From contig CALEWN010000221.1 of NCBI GenBank assembly GCA_937925385.1, positions 1 through 9,582 on the forward strand: a stretch of 9,582 bases of DNA, read 5' to 3'. Positions within the stretch are counted from its first letter, which is position 1, and the number at the start of each line of letters is the position of its first letter. The notes below the pieces were generated by a model. It saw only the letters and a list, made by a program, of their open reading frames with translations, had not been told where the DNA came from and ran no database searches. Source of the DNA: an uncultured Senegalimassilia sp. Lineage in GTDB: Bacteria > Actinomycetota > Coriobacteriia > Coriobacteriales > Eggerthellaceae. Below, one piece after another: positions 1-4,927 of the stretch. The position numbers and the translations under genes were made by a program.

Positions 1-192
1 GGCGGTTTGCCCAAGCGCGGTGGCTCCCGCAAGCGCCGCCCCGGCGACGGTGCATGATGCAAAGTTCACCAGCAGCGTGGGCCAGGGAAACCAGCTGTTC
101 GAGCGGGGCTTCATGAACGAAAGCGCCCTGTGGCGGCATAGCGCTCCGGCCGCTCCGCCCAGGCCGACCATGATCAACGTCATCGGGCTCAT
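1..192 (-). CDS. crcB: CrcB/FluC fluoride channel subunit, second of a pair (N-terminal part; gene runs off the left edge)
   Basis: This is the first 64 residues of a small membrane protein of the CrcB/FluC family, which exports fluoride passively through a dual-topology dimer. The sequence shows TM1 with the GGAAGALCR signature (R20), then WFPWPTLLVN, with the conserved pore Asn at N43 opening TM2. After N43 it reads FASC rather than the usual IxGS/VLGS, a mild departure. The start is the ATG at 192-190, which overlaps the TGA of the upstream crcB by four bases (ATGA), so the two are probably translationally coupled. An in-frame ATG at 183 is an alternative. TM3, TM4 and the Phe-box region lie beyond the edge. 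Paired crcB genes are common in Gram-positive bacteria and normally make heterodimers (family knowledge). Family assignment is firm. Confidence 0.85.
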   Translation of the reverse strand, partial: MSPMTLIMVGLGGAAGALCRHRALSFMKPRSNSWFPWPTLLVNFASCTVAGAALAGATALGQTA

Positions 193-710
193 TGCGCATC
201 GTCTTCGTTCTGCGAAGGGTCGCACGGGGCTGCGACCTGGTGTTGTGCACTGTTGCACGGGGCCGCGACTTGGTGATGCGCGCTATAATGCGGTCCCATG
301 GCATCGGCCGCACGCTTCCCCGCGTAGGCGGCTCCGAACGTGGCGAACACGGTGATGCTCAGATACAACGCGAACATGCCGAAACGCTCCTGCTGCAAAA
401 GCGCCAGATTCTCGGTGGAAAGCGCGGCGATGGTGGTGAACGCCCCGATAAGCCCGATGCCCATCGACTTCACCAACGGCGCCGGCAGGCTTGTGCGCCG
501 TGCGACGAATTGATTGACGATCTCCAACGTGAAACAACCGAATATGTTCACCGCGAGCGTGGCGACGGGGAATCCGTGCTGCACAGGCAAAAGCATCTCC
601 AGGGCGTAGCGCGCCGTGGCGCCTAAAAAGCCCATGACCAGCACCAACGGCGCCAGGGAGCGAGGGCTGCGCAGCGCATGGTCCACCGCATCTGGGATAT
701 TGCCGTGCAC
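189..710 (-). CDS. crcB: CrcB/FluC fluoride channel subunit, first of a pair, with C-terminal repeat tail
   Basis: A 173-residue four-TM protein of the fluoride-channel family (usual length about 125). TM1 is about residues 19-41 with GATARY (R34); TM2 about 49-69 starts FPVATLAVN (N55) followed by FG; TM3 about 79-98; TM4 about 111-131. The TM3 break that in homologues reads GGxTTFSTFS is here GAFTTIAALS, so the two Phe-box phenylalanines are replaced by I94 and L97. The extra length is a roughly 20-residue hydrophilic N-terminus and a roughly 40-residue C-tail holding two copies of SAxHQVAAPC(N/D). GTG at 710 is chosen because TAAGGGGG sits five bases upstream; the reading frame continues further upstream but without a convincing start. 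Its stop overlaps the start of the partner crcB. No recognisable fluoride riboswitch was found upstream. Membrane location and family are firm; the exact start is fairly sure. Confidence 0.87.
   Translation of the reverse strand: MHGNIPDAVDHALRSPRSLAPLVLVMGFLGATARYALEMLLPVQHGFPVATLAVNIFGCFTLEIVNQFVARRTSLPAPLVKSMGIGLIGAFTTIAALSTENLALLQQERFGMFALYLSITVFATFGAAYAGKRAADAMGPHYSAHHQVAAPCNSAQHQVAAPCDPSQNEDDAQ
219..284 (-). repeat. Two tandem 33-bp repeats encoding an 11-residue tail repeat
   Basis: Two adjacent 33-bp units (252-284 and 219-251) at the 3' end of the first crcB encode SAHHQVAAPCN and SAQHQVAAPCD. The units differ mostly at third positions, which suggests the duplication is not recent and the peptide is kept. 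Each unit has one Cys and one or two His residues in a predicted cytoplasmic or external tail. Confidence 0.8.
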
Positions 711-715
711 TGATG

Positions 716-723
716 CCCCCTTA
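716..723 (-). promoter_or_regulatory. Ribosome-binding site fixing the GTG start of the first crcB
   Basis: On the minus strand TAAGGGGG precedes the GTG at 710 by five bases. It is the only good Shine-Dalgarno sequence near this end of the reading frame and therefore decides the start codon. Confidence 0.65.
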
Positions 724-835
724 TCCGAATCGATTGTTCTGCGCAGCAGTATATCGCGCTCCGCAAGGGGCTGCTTGCAGCATACTCTTTGCGTGAGGGC
801 TTGGCCGTGGTGATACGGCGGTGCGTCTGAGGGGG

Positions 836-841
836 TATACT
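836..841 (+). promoter_or_regulatory. Possible -10 box for the ATP-grasp gene
   Basis: TATACT within GTATACTT. The same eight bases recur at 3625-3632 upstream of the first thioesterase gene. No convincing -35 hexamer lies 16-18 bases upstream, so this is a weak call. If real, transcription would begin close to the ATG at 850, making a leaderless start there conceivable, although the ribosome-binding site at 886-892 favours the ATG at 898. Confidence 0.3.
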
Positions 842-897
842 TCCTTATTATGCATAGAGGGCCGCGCTTGCGTTGGCCGCTAGAGAAGGGGGTTGCC

Positions 898-2096
898 ATG
901 GTCATTCTTGACGAACCGTATGCTTCGCCGCAGTTATTGGAATGGCTTGAGTCTTCGCAACACCCCGTGCTTCGCAATGCGTTTTCCGAGCGCACGGCTT
1001 TTGCGTCTGGGCGCGCGTTGCACCTGGTCGATGAGGCCGAGGCGGCCTCGCGCCTTTCCGCGGGCGAGCGCGTGTACACCAACTCTGAGAACACGCTCGA
1101 GTGGATCTGCGCGCATGCGGACAATCCTGGCCTTACGCACGCCATCAGTGTGTTCAAGGACAAGGTTGCCATGCGCAAGCTTCTGGCACAGATGGACGAA
1201 GGCTTTTCTTCCGCTCATGCACTGCTGATGAGCTGGGGGAACTTGACTTCGCCGAGCTTGAGCCGCATATGCCGTTCGTGGTGAAACCCGCCCGCGGGTT
1301 CTGCAGCATGGGCGTGCACACGGTGCGCTGCCGTGCCGATTGGGACGAGGCGCTTGCCGATTTCGCGTCGAACGCTGCTGCGTGGGCGGACATGTACCCC
1401 GACAGCGTTGTTGCCGGCAGCGATTTCATCCTGGAGCAGTTCATCACGGGGCAGGAATATGCCCTAGACGCGTTTTTCGACGAGCAGGGCACGGCGCACG
1501 TGCTCAACGTTCTGCGTCATGATTTTGCCGGTCCTGATGATACGTCCGATCGCATGTACACCACCTCGGCGGCCATCGTGCGCGAGAAGGCGCCCGCTTT
1601 TGAAGAGTGGCTTTCGCGCGTGAACGACCTGGTGGGAGCGCGAAACTTCCCGGTTCACGTGGAAGTGCGCGTGGACGAGCAGGGTAGCGGCGTCATCCGC
1701 CCTATCGAGTTCAACCCCTTGCGATTCGCCGGTTTGGGCGGCACCGACGTTGCTCAGCACGCCTATGGTTTCCGCACGTATGAGGCGTTTTTGACCGACA
1801 AGCTGCCCGATTACAACGCGGCGTTCGCGTATGCGGGCGACCATGTGTATACCATGTCGCTGCTTAACCCGCCGGAGGGCGTGACGGGGAACGAGGAGTT
1901 CGATTATCCGGCGTTCTCCGAGCGCTTCGATAGGGTTTTGGAGCTGCGCGAGTTCGATGTGCCCACGTTCGGCTGCTACGGTTTCCTGTTCGTGGAACCC
2001 GACCTTGATGAACGCGGCAAGGCCGAGCTCGATTTCCTGATGCATACCGATTTGCGCGAGTTCCTGAGCTGCAACGACATCGCGGGCCAACGTTAG
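898..2096 (+). pseudogene. ATP-grasp domain enzyme, split by an apparent one-base deletion
   Basis: Restored, this is an enzyme of about 399 residues with an ATP-grasp fold, the superfamily that joins a carboxylate to an amine or thiol (occasionally a hydroxyl) through an acyl-phosphate. The first frame (898 to about 1206) gives MVILDEPYASP and runs through an N-terminal substrate domain to LLAQMDEGF; read on, it would stop at 1284. The second frame (about 1206-2096) continues FFRSCTADELGEL, then FVVKPARGFCSMGVH (ATP-binding lysine about K130), LEQFITGQEY (E180), and the metal-binding strand IEFNPLRFAG (E271, N273). Adding one T to the four-T run at 1204-1207 joins the halves seamlessly. The start is ATG 898, with AAGGGGG (886-892) five bases upstream. 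It ends eight bases before the UPF0104 gene, probably one operon. The substrate cannot be read from sequence. It may be a true pseudogene or a sequencing error; the intact upstream and downstream motifs favour a recent event or an error. Confidence 0.8.
1201..1214 (+). other. Frameshift site in the ATP-grasp gene
   Basis: The sequence GGCTTTTCTTCCGC is where the protein match moves from one frame to the frame one base back. A fifth T in the T run would give GGC TTT TTC TTC CGC and restore one continuous protein. Confidence 0.75.
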
Positions 2097-2100
2097 GCGG
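2095..2100 (+). promoter_or_regulatory. Ribosome-binding site overlapping the ATP-grasp stop codon
   Basis: AGGCGG begins inside the TAG stop of the ATP-grasp gene and lies four bases before the ATG at 2105. This arrangement implies translational coupling of the two genes. Confidence 0.5.
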
Positions 2101-2104
2101 CTGC

Positions 2105-3622
2105 ATGAAATTCAACGTCAAGAACCTTTTCATGGGCGTGGTGCTCATCATCGTGCTTGCGGTGGTGTTTTTGCGCGGCGACCAGCTGGTGGAGCTGGGC
2201 GAGACTATGAAGCAGGGAAGCCCCCTGCCGCTGGTCGCGGCCATCCTTACGCAGCTGGGGAAGTACTTCGCGCAAAGCTTCGCCTATTCGCGCAGCTTCG
2301 CCGCCGTGGGCGAGCGTATGGAGCCGAAATCTACGTTGCCGCTGGTCTTTGGCACGTTTTTCATGAACACCATCGCGCCATCCATGAACCTGGCGGGCAC
2401 CACGTTGGTGGTCGACGACGCGCGACGGCGCGGCATTCCCGCTGGCAAGGCCACGGGTGCGGCGCTGCTCATGCAGATCACCATCGATGGCGCGTTCTCC
2501 ACGCTCATGGTGTGCGCGTTCGTGTTCCTGGCGGTCACCGTGGGGCTGTCTCCTGTGTGGTTCCTTATGGGCATGGTGGTGTTGTGCCTGGTGGGAACTA
2601 TGGTGGCGCTGCTTATCCTGGCGCACAAAAAGCCCGATTTGCTTATGCGCCTTTTACGGCCCGCCGAACGCGTGAGCCGCAAGGTGGTCGCGCGCGTGCG
2701 CAAAAAGCCGCTTGAACCGTGGGCCGAGCGTATCGCGCAGGCGTTTTCCGAGGCCGCCGGCATGATCGGCCACAGCCCCAAACCCACGCTTCAGGCGTAC
2801 GGGTGCTCGCTGATCGCCAGCTTGTGCGAGCTTTCGTGCTTTACGCTGGTGGGTATCGGGTTCGGCGTCGACACGGCACCGGCGCTGGTGTGCGGCTATG
2901 TGGTGGCCACGCTGTTCGCCATGATCTCGGTCACGCCGCAGGGCGTGGGCGTGGTCGAGGCCGCCGTCGTGGTGGCGTTCACCAGCTTCGGCGAGTCGGC
3001 GGCGGCGGGTACGGCAATCGGCCTGGTGTACCGCGGCATCGTATTCTGGATGCCGTTCATCATCGGTGCCGTGCTCATCAACACCACGAAGGCGTTCAAG
3101 GGCGACGTGAAGCAGGCGGCGTACGATCAGGATATGGGTGCCGTCGCCGGCACGGCTGCTACGGCGGCGCGCTTGGAGGAAGAGGCGCGTGCCGATGCGG
3201 CGCGGTTCAAGCGCGCGGCTGCGTTGCGCTCGCGCATGGCGGGTGCGGCTGGTGCACATGCGACGCCTGGCGGTAAGCCGGTCGCGGGTGCGGTGCCGGT
3301 GGAAACTGGTGGGGTCGCAGCGGGCGGTGCAGCGATAGCGAACGCCGCTGCCCAGACGGTGCCTTTTGCGGAGGGCGAAACGCCCGTGCCTGCCGCCGAT
3401 ACGGTGCCTTTTGCGGAGGGGATTGCGGCTTCACCTGCTGCTCAGACCGTGCCTTTTCCTGAAGGCGGTGCGCCTGCGGAAGGGGAGCGAACCGAGACTT
3501 CTGTCCGGGTTGCGAGCACGCCAGGGCAGCCTACCGTGCCTTTTGAGCCGGCGACTACCGCGCAGGCGCGGCATGCGGCGGACACGCCTGATGATTTGCC
3601 CGGCGAAGAGGGATCTTCGTAA
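2105..3622 (+). CDS. UPF0104/YbhN-like multispanning membrane protein (LPG-synthase TM domain) with repeat-bearing Ala-rich tail
   Basis: A 505-residue protein. Residues 1 to about 330 are a multi-helix membrane domain of the lysylphosphatidylglycerol synthase TM / UPF0104 (YbhN) family, with helices around 8-24, 155-180 and 230-320. The family motif PQGVGVVEAA is at residues 278-287 (P278, G282, E285), and FFMNTIAPSMNLAGT (about 83-97) matches the other conserved family segment. Members of this family are flippase-like or carry the membrane half of aminoacyl-lipid synthases; no soluble GNAT-type synthase domain is present here. Residues from about 340 to 505 form an Ala/Gly/Pro-rich, probably disordered cytoplasmic tail, first basic (Arg-rich near 355-380) and then with four TVPF motifs at 418, 433, 448 and 477. 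Eight bases separate it from the ATP-grasp gene, so the two probably act together, perhaps with this protein handling the ATP-grasp product at the membrane (inference). The start is ATG 2105 with AGGCGG four bases upstream. Confidence 0.85.
   Translation: MKFNVKNLFMGVVLIIVLAVVFLRGDQLVELGETMKQGSPLPLVAAILTQLGKYFAQSFAYSRSFAAVGERMEPKSTLPLVFGTFFMNTIAPSMNLAGTTLVVDDARRRGIPAGKATGAALLMQITIDGAFSTLMVCAFVFLAVTVGLSPVWFLMGMVVLCLVGTMVALLILAHKKPDLLMRLLRPAERVSRKVVARVRKKPLEPWAERIAQAFSEAAGMIGHSPKPTLQAYGCSLIASLCELSCFTLVGIGFGVDTAPALVCGYVVATLFAMISVTPQGVGVVEAAVVVAFTSFGESAAAGTAIGLVYRGIVFWMPFIIGAVLINTTKAFKGDVKQAAYDQDMGAVAGTAATAARLEEEARADAARFKRAAALRSRMAGAAGAHATPGGKPVAGAVPVETGGVAAGGAAIANAAAQTVPFAEGETPVPAADTVPFAEGIAASPAAQTVPFPEGGAPAEGERTETSVRVASTPGQPTVPFEPATTAQARHAADTPDDLPGEEGSS
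3350..3484 (+). repeat. Three tandem 45-bp repeats encoding TVPF(A/P)EG units
   Basis: Three units with exactly 45-bp spacing encode AQTVPFAEG, ADTVPFAEG and AQTVPFPEG (Thr at residues 418, 433, 448). A fourth, more diverged TVPF occurs at residue 477 (3533-3544). The core codons ACG/ACC GTG CCT TTT are nearly identical while the intervening eight or so residues vary. Confidence 0.8.
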
Positions 3623-3625
3623 CCG

Positions 3626-3631
3626 TATACT
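3626..3631 (+). promoter_or_regulatory. Possible -10 box for the first thioesterase gene
   Basis: TATACT within GTATACTT, directly after the UPF0104 stop. The octamer is identical to the one upstream of the ATP-grasp gene (835-842). No good -35 at normal spacing; the call is tentative. Confidence 0.3.
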
Positions 3632-3655
3632 TATTCACAAACCAAGTTAAGGTTG

Positions 3656-3687
3656 GGGGCCGCGCTTGTGTGCGGCCCCGTTTCGTT
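3656..3687 (+). terminator. GC-rich hairpin followed by a T-rich stretch; terminator or leader hairpin
   Basis: GGGGCCGC (3656-3663) pairs perfectly with GCGGCCCC (3672-3679) across an eight-base loop, followed by GTTTCGTT. It has the shape of an intrinsic terminator for the ATP-grasp/UPF0104 unit. However, the thioesterase ribosome-binding site starts only three or four bases later (3691), leaving no room for a promoter in between. Read-through, or use of the promoter at 3626, would make it a leader hairpin. Confidence 0.5.
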
Positions 3688-3702
3688 ATCAGGAGGAAGC
3701 TT

Positions 3703-4131
3703 ATGACGTTGCTCGATACCTTGGGCATCACCACCATCAGCGTTGAGAAGAACCGCGTGGAAATGCGCATGCCCGTGCGTCCGGAAATCTATCAGCCGCA
3801 TGGGTTTTTGCACGGCGGCGCCACTATCGCGTTGCTGGAATCGTGTGCATCGCGCGCGGCCGAGGAGCTGACGGACTTCGACAAGGAGCTTATTTTCGGC
3901 CTGGAAACCACCATCCGTCACAAGAAGGCGCGCAAAGACGGCGTCATCACCGGCGTTGCCGAGCTTGAGCACGAAGAGCCCTCGTACGGCGGGCGCAAGC
4001 AGTTCTGGCACGTCATCGCCACCGACGAGCTTGGCGACACCATCTCGGAGGGCACGTTCATCACGAAGATCGTGACGAAAGAGCATTTCGCCGAGAAGCA
4101 GCGCAAGCTGGCTGCAGAACACAAAGCGTAA
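3703..4131 (+). CDS. Hotdog-fold thioesterase, PaaI-like, with canonical HGG...E motif
   Basis: A 142-residue single hotdog domain, the usual size for PaaI/YbdB/ACOT-type acyl- or aryl-CoA thioesterases, cytosolic and normally tetrameric. The active-site helix reads QPHGFLHGGATIALLE, with H37-G38-G39 and the catalytic carboxylate E46 nine residues on, as in the hydroxybenzoyl-CoA thioesterase AL type. The later strand RHKKARKDGVITG fits the CoA-binding edge. The start is ATG 3703, with AGGAGG (3691-3696) six bases upstream; the frame opens 33 bases earlier but without a site. A second, divergent hotdog gene follows 126 bases downstream. The acyl substrate cannot be deduced. Family firm, substrate unknown. 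Confidence 0.88.
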   Translation: MTLLDTLGITTISVEKNRVEMRMPVRPEIYQPHGFLHGGATIALLESCASRAAEELTDFDKELIFGLETTIRHKKARKDGVITGVAELEHEEPSYGGRKQFWHVIATDELGDTISEGTFITKIVTKEHFAEKQRKLAAEHKA

Positions 4132-4141
4132 AGCGCTAACC

Positions 4142-4192
4142 GCCTGCCGCTGGGGCTGAACGCGCGTTGCGTTTTGCGGTGCGGCGGCAGGC
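4142..4192 (+). repeat. 9-bp inverted repeat between the two thioesterase genes
   Basis: GCCTGCCGC (4142-4150) and GCGGCAGGC (4184-4192) are perfect inverted copies around 33 bases that include the small palindrome AACGCGCGTT. There is no T run after it, so it is more likely an RNA structure or weak terminator than a strong one. Confidence 0.45.
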
Positions 4193-4225
4193 ATTCCATC
4201 GCGTTCGCATGCGGCGCCGACGCGC

Positions 4226-4241
4226 TTGTGCGGGCGCACAA
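4226..4241 (+). repeat. Small leader hairpin before the second thioesterase
   Basis: TTGTGC and GCACAA are perfect inverted copies around a GGGC loop and end five bases before the ribosome-binding site AAGGAGG (4246-4252). The left side overlaps the CGCGCTTGTG element that also occurs in the leader of the first thioesterase. Confidence 0.4.
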
Positions 4242-4257
4242 AACGAAGGAGGCGGCA

Positions 4258-4731
4258 ATGACGGCACCCGAAGGACCCATGAAGGACTATGTCCGTACCA
4301 GCCTGCGTATGCTGTACGAGCGCAATCGCGCGTTCATCAACGATATGAACCCCGAGGTCATTGAGCCGGGCTTCACGCGAAGCACGGTAACGGTGCCCGA
4401 GAACGCCACGAACACCGGCGGCGGTACGTTCGGGGGCTTTCTTATGGCCATCATCGATGTAGTGGGCTCCACTGTCACCTGGTCGTACGGCAAGCACGCC
4501 GTCACCCAGTGCGCCAACGTGAACTTCGTTCGCGGCGTCGCCATCGGGGAGAAGCTGGTGCTCGAGGCCAGCAATGTGCATTTTGGGCGCTCTTCGTGCG
4601 TTGCCGAAGTGGTGGTGAAAAACGAAGCCGGGAAAGTGTGCCTGACGGCAACGTGCACCATGCACAACGTCGCCGACATCAAGCCCGATGATCCTATCGT
4701 GAAGGAAGCCTTGGAGCTGTTCGGGGAATAA
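4258..4731 (+). CDS. Hotdog-fold thioesterase-like protein, PaaI family, with FGG in place of HGG
   Basis: A 157-residue single hotdog domain with a roughly 25-residue N-terminal helix (MKDYVRTSLRMLYERNRAF) preceding it. The active-site segment is ATNTGGGTFGGFLMAIID. Aligned to the family pattern N..G..HGG......D, N52, G55, G59, G60 and D67 are kept, but the His of HGG is F58. The carboxylate D67 is still at the right distance, so the enzyme may be active with altered substrate preference, or may act as a partner of the upstream thioesterase. The start is ATG 4258, with AAGGAGG (4246-4252) five bases upstream; the in-frame ATG at 4174 has no such site. It is followed by the strong terminator at 4798-4831, which closes the transcript. 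Family call firm; activity is inference. Confidence 0.86.
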   Translation: MTAPEGPMKDYVRTSLRMLYERNRAFINDMNPEVIEPGFTRSTVTVPENATNTGGGTFGGFLMAIIDVVGSTVTWSYGKHAVTQCANVNFVRGVAIGEKLVLEASNVHFGRSSCVAEVVVKNEAGKVCLTATCTMHNVADIKPDDPIVKEALELFGE

Positions 4732-4797
4732 CGCCGAGGTCGCGCTGCGCGCGGATGGGTTGCGCGGGCTTTGGTCAGCTTGGCATTCATGTTGAAG

Positions 4798-4831
4798 ACG
4801 CTGCTTGTCCATTGGGCAGGCAGCGTTTTTT
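4798..4831 (+). terminator. Strong intrinsic terminator after the thioesterase pair
   Basis: ACGCTGC (4798-4804) pairs with GCAGCGT (4820-4826). The stem continues inward with a T-G wobble and TGTCC/GGGCA, giving about 13 pairs around an ATT loop, and runs straight into six T residues (4826-4831). Confidence 0.85.
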
Positions 4832-4855
4832 GGCTTTCAGGAATGCTTCAGCTAT

Positions 4856-4891
4856 CGCGGTTACCATGTTCGAAAACGAACGGAAACCGCG
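4856..4891 (+). repeat. Long imperfect hairpin upstream of the C39 peptidase gene
   Basis: CGCGGTT (4856-4862) pairs with AACCGCG (4885-4891), CC with GG, and GTTCG (4868-4872) with CGAAC (4877-4881) around an AAAA loop. Only an A/A mismatch and a two-base AT bulge interrupt it. CTTTTG follows. The distal arm also forms a competing hairpin with 4899-4904. It may be an attenuator, a second weak terminator, or a DNA operator. Confidence 0.5.
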
Positions 4892-4904
4892 CTTTTGCGC
4901 GCGG
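4887..4904 (+). promoter_or_regulatory. Alternative leader hairpin, mutually exclusive with the one at 4856-4891
   Basis: CCGCGC (4887-4892) pairs with GCGCGG (4899-4904) across TTTTGC. CCGCG is shared with the right arm of the preceding hairpin, so only one of the two can form. The ribosome-binding site AGGAAGA (4913-4919) begins nine bases later. Confidence 0.35.
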
Positions 4905-4927
4905 GCAAATCTAGGAAGAACGTGGTG

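Larger units (their letters stand above)
711..897. other. Intergenic region between divergent crcB and ATP-grasp genes
   Basis: 187 bases without a gene. It contains the two ribosome-binding sites, a plus-strand TATACT (836-841) that resembles a -10 box but has no good -35 partner, a minus-strand TATACT just upstream of crcB, and a small hairpin (GCAAG, six-base loop, CTTGC). The GGTGATGG-type core of a fluoride riboswitch was looked for upstream of crcB and not seen. Confidence 0.5.

Noticed and set aside
284..289. A perfect TATAAT on the plus strand
   Set aside because: It lies inside the crcB tail-coding sequence (minus-strand CAT TAT AGC), has no -35 and points into no plus-strand gene.
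20..355. Plus-strand open frame at the left edge
   Set aside because: It is antisense to two well-supported crcB genes and has a biased, low-complexity product.
711..850. Fluoride (crcB) riboswitch upstream of the fluoride channel genes
   Set aside because: The conserved GGxGAUGG and CUGAUG-type cores were looked for on the minus strand and not found.
1201..1214. Programmed -1 ribosomal frameshifting in the ATP-grasp gene
   Set aside because: The slip site (C TTT TCT) does not fit the X XXY YYZ pattern, no strong downstream stem is obvious, and such enzymes do not normally use recoding.
3350..3484. CRISPR-like regular repeats
   Set aside because: The 45-bp periodicity is codon-in-frame, lacks unique spacers between identical repeats, and lies within a coding region.
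4805..4927. An earlier start for the C39 protein at 4805
   Set aside because: That start lies inside the terminator stem and has no ribosome-binding site; AGGAAGA before 4928 is better placed.
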